Assembly: GCA_021229015.1 (NCBI GenBank)
Contig: CM037777.1
Location: 50,602,443-50,666,442, forward strand
Length of the DNA stretch: 64,000 nucleotides
Reading direction: 5' to 3'
Source: Solen grandis
Taxonomy: Eukaryota; Mollusca; Bivalvia; Adapedonta; Solenidae
How positions within the stretch are numbered: the first letter of the stretch is position 1; every line of letters starts with the position of its first letter. Below, one piece after another: positions 57,797 to 64,000 of the stretch. The notes under the pieces were generated by a model. That model was not told where the DNA came from. It made no database searches and saw only the letters and a program-made list of their open reading frames with translations. The position numbers and the translations under genes were made by a program.

Positions 57797-59611
57797 CAAG
57801 GAGAAATGAGATTTGCACGTTATTTCATTTAGAGACTAATACAATATTTGGTTAGCAAAAGGTATCATTGTGCCACGAAATAATCCGTCCATAGTGTTTT
57901 ATACTTTTTTTGATTTATTTATTTTTCTTTTGATTACTTGTAGATATTTCCCCAGTATAATGTAATCACCACTTAATATGCAGTATTTATGAGTGGTACA
58001 GTAAATAAAGGCACTGTAGACTTGTAATCCTGGTTTTTCTTCTGTTTATCTCCCTTTGCCTAGTCTTCTCTTTTTAATTGGGTCTGCTCCTTTTCTCATT
58101 GTAGAGGGAATATTTACTCTGCATTTCGCGTAAATATAGTGAAATCACTTCAGAAAAAATAAATCCTTTGACGTAACATTTTGCCTTTATAAGTTAAATA
58201 TACCGGTATAAAATACAGTGAGACTTTGTGAAATGGTAATGCTTGAACAATTGCACCATAAGATGACAGAGTAATGTATTAGTTTTAGTGCGATTTCTCT
58301 TTCTATCTTCCATAGCATACATCTCGTTTAGTGACAGATTAATCCAGTACTATTTTTATTTAATTCTAATCTTTCGTTCATGTAGTATTTTCAATATTTT
58401 GCTATTTTTGTTTGAAAATTTTACTGATACTTTGCCATATTACTTGTGTGGTAAAGGGTACCAGTAAACACTGCCCTCTTACAAAATTGCCATGGTATTG
58501 CCCCTTTTTATTGCAGAAGCCCATGACTTTGAGTCTGTGGTAAGCCTGTTATTGTAAATTCTAACAACAAATGGTGTAGTGTTGTAGATTCTAACACAGT
58601 GCTTTTCAGGTAGTTTTCTTTTCTCTCATATTCGTAACAAGTGGTTGGGATTGTTTCCGTTTTCAAATACTAGGTATATTCTTACGTGCCAACTTATCTG
58701 ATATGTTAGATCTGTAAGATAACACACACATCGTTGTCATGGAGACAAAAACTGCTAGAAGAAAGACTGGACTCTCAAAGTTCAGTGGGCTTAATTTTGT
58801 GTTTGACCATTTTTTTTCTCCTTATTACTAAATAAATGGAGAGCAACTATTACAAATTACTACTCTGTGTGTAAAAGGAGACAGAAATGGAAAATCATAA
58901 TTTTGTTTACTTTTTTATGGTGTGTTCTTTAAAAAAGAAAACTTTTTTTTTGGGACTTCATTTGTAGTCGATGGGTAATCTGGCTCACACAAGTAAAACA
59001 TAATTTTGTTAGTGATACTGTTTGTAAGCAGTATTGGAAAGGCTTGGCTCAAATTTTCACTGTTAAAAAGGTAGTTACATGTAGACTTTGTTCACATGCA
59101 TTTAAATTTAAATGCTAAAAATATATGATTAAGAGTGATACAATGTATTCCATTTTCTTAGATAAATCAATGTGTCTAGGTAAGGGAAGCCTTGAGTACT
59201 GAATTTTAGAACACTGTCTGTTCCAGTAGTTTAGGTGACTTTTATTCAGTATTTTTTTTTTTTTTACTTTATATGTAAAAATAAAACATTTTGAAAATAA
59301 ATGGTATGTTTAAGTTTCTTTGTCGATTCCTATGATGTAGTTATCTGGCACTGATGCAATGTCTGCATTTAAACTGTTAATGATCTGGTATGTACATGTA
59401 TTTAAGTCAGTCTTTGGCAAAAATATTCTGAAAACAAATGAAAAGAACTAGAAAAAATTATTAATTAGCTTTTATTGTAATTATTAAGGTTGGCAAACAT
59501 GAACATATAACAGGCTTTACATATTACTGCGCAAGGCAGTTGTATAAACGTATCAAATGTTGCTCTTCCAATATAATCACGGTGACATGAACAAGCTGAA
59601 GAATCAATATG
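57797..59611. other. AT-rich DNA with no recognised feature
   Basis: I see no exon, RNA gene or clear repeat family. It includes AATAAA motifs (for example near 58005) and homopolymer runs. It may be a longer 3' UTR or intergenic DNA. Confidence 0.45.
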
Positions 59612-59854
59612 GTGTCCTTTCCCGCATACAGGAAACCATGAAAAGACCTATGCGACCAGCATAAAACCAGATCAGCCTGCAAGTTACTCGCAGGCTGATC
59701 AGGTTTTATGCTGTTCGCTGCTCCCCAGTGGTCTGGAAATGAAGACTTTATAATTAAATTTGGTACGGTTTAACTGTGGTTTTCTGCAGATCAGGCTTTA
59801 TGTGGTACCTATTGAGTGGCGTCAAAATGAGTCTATAAGAGGGAAAGGGTTTAA
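59612..59854 (-). mobile_element. Hairpin MITE, family A, copy 11 (reverse, diverged)
   Basis: The left end is eroded (TGTCCTTTCCCGCATACAGG); the right end is AGAGGGAAAGGGTTTAA. The palindrome has several mismatches (TGCAAGTTACTCGCAGG). It is the most diverged of the eleven copies. Confidence 0.75.
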
Positions 59855-62687
59855 ATGATATCATTAAGGTGAATGAAATTGTGAAAATTCACGATACCAA
59901 AATAATACTCCAAATGAGTTTCTCAGACTGAAAAATGTTAATTTCTGACTGACAAGAACTAATAGCCAATTATAATTTTGTCAGCTGAATCCCCCTTTTC
60001 ATGGGTGAACCAGTACTAGAGAATGGAGACTGCAACAACTTATTGACAACCTTCAAGATATAGAAAATAAAAAAATAAAGGAAAATACAGTTTTTTTAAA
60101 CATCAGTAAAATGCATAAATATAAGACTTGTACAATGTATTTTGAATCTGTCTTTTGAATAAAATGGATATATAGAAGACATTGACATCTTTGGAGTGGA
60201 TATGAGTGATAGATGAAAAAATCTCATGAGAAGTGATATAATTTTAATATTTTGTTTGCATCTTATCCGAATTTAACTGCTGACAAAAGAATGGAACTAT
60301 TTTGTGTCTTTAAACCTGATAACATGTGGATGAATCCATGTGAATATTAATGCCATTTCAAGAAAACAAAGGGAGGCAACTTGTAAAAACCTGGAATGCT
60401 ACATATCCACACATATATACACTATAAGTAAAAAAATTAGGGCATACCTATATCACTCACAATGTGGGTGATATGGATTTATCTAGCTGATATAACACAG
60501 TATTTCATAGCATAAGATAAAATCTATTACAGTTGTCACATACCCCTATTAACTCACCAGGATTATGTTGTCCCATGTCCATGCTTACAAGGTTTTGGGC
60601 CATTTCTGAAGCCAACAGAGGGACAATGGCCCCTAATTTTTATGCATAAATCGTATGAGTGAACCTCAGTGGGATTTATCAAAGAATATTCAATAACGTC
60701 CCTCTATGAATAAGTCCAAAGGTCACAAGGAGCCAATTTTGGAAACCAGATGAAAGTTAAGGAACAACTTACAGTCCTCAGTTAAAAGCATTTTTTTTCA
60801 TTAATCTGGAGTGTCTTGCACTTTCTGTTTGGTTGTCTAACTTCCTAAAGATATTGTGCCAATACTCATTGTGACACAGTTTGGTAAAGACTGGTTCACA
60901 AGTGGACGCAGCCTGTCGAGGCAATATGTCCAGTCATTTAAATTGATGGATGTATAAAAAGATGAATAAAATGCACCAGATTATTGAAAAGCAACTGGAT
61001 TTATATTAAGCAATACAACTACAAAAATATTTTCTAAGAATAAAAATTAATGTCAAGCTTGTACTAAGACGTGATTTAGAGAATTACGAGTAATATATAT
61101 GTACATGTTTCTTATAATCTGTCAGAATATAATGGGAAAATAAATTTGAAATAAATGAAAAATGAGTCATAAATTTACACAAAATGTAGTCTTGTTAATT
61201 ATGTTACATAAAACAGGATATATTTTTGTTAATTCCAGTCTGAAAAATAACAATGATTGCTCAATTTTAATTTCAGTCTTACGTCAGTGTTGCTATGGTA
61301 ATCAGTTATTTTTTTATCATAAGTGGAAGCGTAAGTAGCAACTACAAACTCTATCATATCTTTTACACACAAAAAAATCCAATTATTAACATACAAATGT
61401 TACTAAAATCACTTAAACAGCGCAGGTACTAGGTATTCAAGAAAGAAGGTGATGTAATGTTAAACCCAACAATGTACATGTATATCATTTTATATAAAAT
61501 AAAATGATATGTGAAAAATCACCTTTAATATATATTTTTGTCCAATTCAAAATGTAAAAAATATACAAAAAGACGAGTTAATTGTACAATTAGAAATGTA
61601 AGCATACAATATAAACAAACTGGTGTTGGTATAAAAAATGAATGATATAAAATATATACTTTACATTTATTAATATTATTACATGTACATACTTTATGGG
61701 AAAATCGTACATTTCCTTAATGAAGTTTAGTACCTATTTTGTGATCTGGTTTTGTGTCAATGTATTTCTCCACCGTAAAGGATTTTTTTACCAAGATTAT
61801 CTTTTAAACATAAATGTCGTCTGCTTCATTCTCATAGATCAAAATTTCCCTTAAAGATAGACAACAGAATCTTATCCAGGGTCCTGAGATTTTTTTTTTT
61901 TCATATATGGAAGTTTTGCATTTTAATTTAATTGGTAATATTTTGGAAATAAATACACAAAGGATCTTTCTAAATCTACTTAAAATTGGAAATGCATGTG
62001 TATTCGGCAATGTACCGCATTTTGGTTTCTAGCCAAAAATGACTTCTATTGAAGGTATTACGCTCGGCTGAAAAGAAACAACAACTCTTACTATATTGAA
62101 AAAAGTTAAAAGGAATTTCAATCTCAAGTTCTTGTTAGTTGTTATAATGACATAGATAAGTCCACTTGGCTTGCCGTAAGCATGCACATTCTATTAAATA
62201 CATTTTATCACCTAACAGTTTAGAAATTCTGTCAGATCTACACTCTCCAACTTTTTCAAACACCAATGTAAAACTTTGGTTTCTAGCTTATATTCTACAC
62301 TGACCTGCTTTAACCTTGCGATTTAAAAAAAAACAACAACAAAAAACGTCAAGTTTAAATGATCTAAAATGACTGCCACTACATTTCACACTTGAAACAT
62401 CTGACTATTGGATGTTGTGTTCACTAGAGTTTACGACAATTTAAAGTCAAACAAGCTATTCCTACATTTCCCCGATATTGGCTTTTCAACAACTGTATTC
62501 CTGACTTTAAATCCTTTTTACTTTGGGATTTCAGAACTTTGACGTTTTAAAAGAATAACGGACAATGATTATCAAGTCATTTGTTTTTATATCAATTTCC
62601 GATCATTTTTATACCACAAATGAACACATGACTTATATCACTTTAGAATTCTCCTGAGCAGTTTTTTTTTATCTTTCTTCGCATTGT
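59855..62687. other. AT-rich intergenic DNA
   Basis: 2.8 kb with no gene I can support. A small palindrome (ATCATTTTATATAAAATAAA then ATGAT) lies near 61485-61510. If the minus-strand exon at 62688 is real, its 3' UTR would occupy the right part of this stretch. Confidence 0.45.
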
Positions 62688-62869
62688 TCAACAGTTTGAT
62701 TCATTTTTCTTCATGTCGGCTGGATTCGCATCGGTCTTTATCTCATTCAGTTTATTATCGCTAAGTTGCTTTTTCGGGGATTTCCGGAGACTATATCCTT
62801 TCCGAATTTCCAACAGCAATTTATCAATGATACAGCCATCTTCTTCTTGAGATGGTATTTTTCTTGGCT
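62688..62869 (-). CDS. Last coding exon of a gene on the minus strand, WH2/DAD-like motif (formin C-terminus-like)
   Basis: On the minus strand the acceptor TGTGTATTTTCAG is followed by a frame reading PRKIPSQEEDGC, IIDKLLLEIRKGYSLRKS, PKKQLSDNKLNEIKTDANPA and ending ESNC, TGA. The IIDKLLLEIRKGYSLRKS stretch has the amphipathic helix followed by LRK of WH2/diaphanous-autoregulatory motifs, as at the C-termini of INF2-type formins, where it binds actin and mediates autoinhibition. The rest of such a gene would extend rightward beyond the window. The family call is from motif appearance alone; other WH2 proteins are possible. Confidence 0.45.
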
Positions 62870-63934
62870 CTGAAAATACACAGTATGTGGATAAAGAGAG
62901 GTGTAAGAAAACTGACTGCACTTCACGTAAAATACTAGGAAGATGCATATATACAGAAAAATATTAAACATTTTAGGATATTGTGAACATTCAGTCAGCA
63001 ATCATTGTCAACTGTTGAAGTAAACAGCGAAAACACTAAGAACGGACGTCTACGCTCAACGGAATTGAAAACATGCACAATAAAAAAGAGGGATGATTAT
63101 CTAAATATGTAATCATATTTAATGTGATTTAAGATTCTGGCTAGACAGAGATAAATCACCTACTTAATCTTTTTTGACACGATTGGACAAAAAGCGATTT
63201 CGCAAGAGTTCACACAATGGACTATTTAATGATAGATTGTGGAACATCCTTTGGAATCCTTAATTGTTCAGACAGGGCACTATATCCTAATTTAGTATGA
63301 AAATTCTGGGCATACAGTGCTGTATTAGCTAAGATGTTGCGGCGAATGTTAATTTTATGTTGACGAAAGTGTGAGCTCAAGCTACACGATGCGGGGGGTC
63401 TTTTGATGGTGAAAATCACTAACAGGCAATTTTGGTGTAGGTGAATTCGGAATCAGCTCAAACAAAGGAAACTTAGAAAACATGGCGGACAAGATGTTCT
63501 TGTCCAGCCGCATCTGCCCAATGACTTACCTTAACTATACACAATTGTCAAATTTGTATATAAAATGATCTAACAAAGCATTATAAGTTACATTTTACAA
63601 ATAAAAAACACATACATTCTTTATTGAACAAAGCCGTTATACACGCACTGTCATCGGAAACCATGGTATACAATCAGTTATCACAAACATTTGTACTGGC
63701 AAAACTTCAATTTCATGAATATTAATCACCTACTTGCCGATCATTGAAATCACGCTTAGTATTCTGAATACTGTTCATTAAAGTCTTAAAACCAAAAGCT
63801 TTCAAAATCAGAACAACTACATGTAATGCGCCGTTTTTATTGTTCTAATAATCCGGGCTGTCTCCGCCAAGACTGAAATGGAATGCCTACAATTTATAAT
63901 TAACGAGTACGGAGTTTTGCTTTTTAAATAACCC
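62870..63934. other. DNA with no firm feature
   Basis: Probable intron of the minus-strand gene. A 65-codon minus frame at 63222-63419 has some non-random look but no recognisable domain. On the plus strand, ATGGCGGACAAGATG at 63483 has good start-codon context, but the frame closes after 28 codons. Confidence 0.35.
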
Positions 63935-64000
63935 ACGGTCAATTAAAGTAGCTCGTTCACAGACGGCCAATTAAAGTAGCTCGTTTACAGACGGTCGATT
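63935..64000. repeat. 28-bp tandem repeat running off the window
   Basis: ACGGTCAATTAAAGTAGCTC plus GTTCACAG (63935-63962) repeats at 63963-63990 with two changes, and a third unit begins at 63991. The array may continue past the right edge. Confidence 0.85.

Noticed and set aside
63483..63570. Plus-strand start codon (ATGGCGGACAAGATG) as the 5' end of a gene
   Set aside because: The frame stops after 28 codons without a good donor site; kept only as a note.

Overview
The window looks like nuclear DNA of a bivalve mollusc, probably a heterodont clam or mussel relative. The genes are split into short exons with GT/AG introns, the non-coding DNA is AT-rich, and tRNA-derived SINEs, TTAA-flanked MITEs and bivalve-type tandem-cored interspersed repeats are abundant. 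The species cannot be fixed from sequence alone.

303-11334 (+): the 3' two thirds of a CBP/p300 lysine acetyltransferase gene. Fourteen exons, with intron phases that agree throughout, encode the bromodomain, RING/PHD region, HAT catalytic domain, ZZ finger, TAZ2, the nuclear-receptor coactivator-binding domain (NCBD), a polyglutamine tract and the conserved C-terminal tail. The N-terminal half (TAZ1, KIX) lies left of the window. The last exon carries one uncompensated frame change (about 10770-10782). A long 3' UTR probably follows, with a candidate poly(A) signal at 14611.

11335-20533: no assigned gene. It holds the probable CBP 3' UTR, a small unexplained coding-like island (14709-14851), a SINE cut by a 100-N assembly gap (15213-15312), and MITEs. 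The gap is the best place for the missing 5' exons of the next gene.

20534-55852 (+): CEP135 (Bld10/TSGA10 family), a centriole-assembly coiled-coil protein. About 20 core exons encode roughly 1,055 residues that run collinear with vertebrate CEP135 from about one fifth into the protein to the C-terminus. One exon (31840-31931) lacks one base. Four extra in-phase exons (three micro-exons and one 60-nt cassette) fit the splice signals. The introns carry most of the window's repeats, including eleven copies of a hairpin MITE (all forward from 24 to 46 kb, all reverse from 51 to 60 kb) and a 2.9-kb element with nine tandem 320-bp dimeric monomers.

55853-64000: CEP135 3' UTR with clustered AATAAA signals near 57.4 kb, then mostly AT-rich DNA. 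On the minus strand, 62688-62869 looks like the last coding exon of another gene, ending in a WH2/DAD-like motif of the kind found at formin C-termini (INF2-like); the rest would lie to the right.

CBP/p300 and CEP135 share orientation, but nothing in the sequence links their functions. I found no operon, CRISPR array, rRNA or functional tRNA gene. The unusual content is in the transposable elements, the candidate alternative exons and the likely assembly defects.
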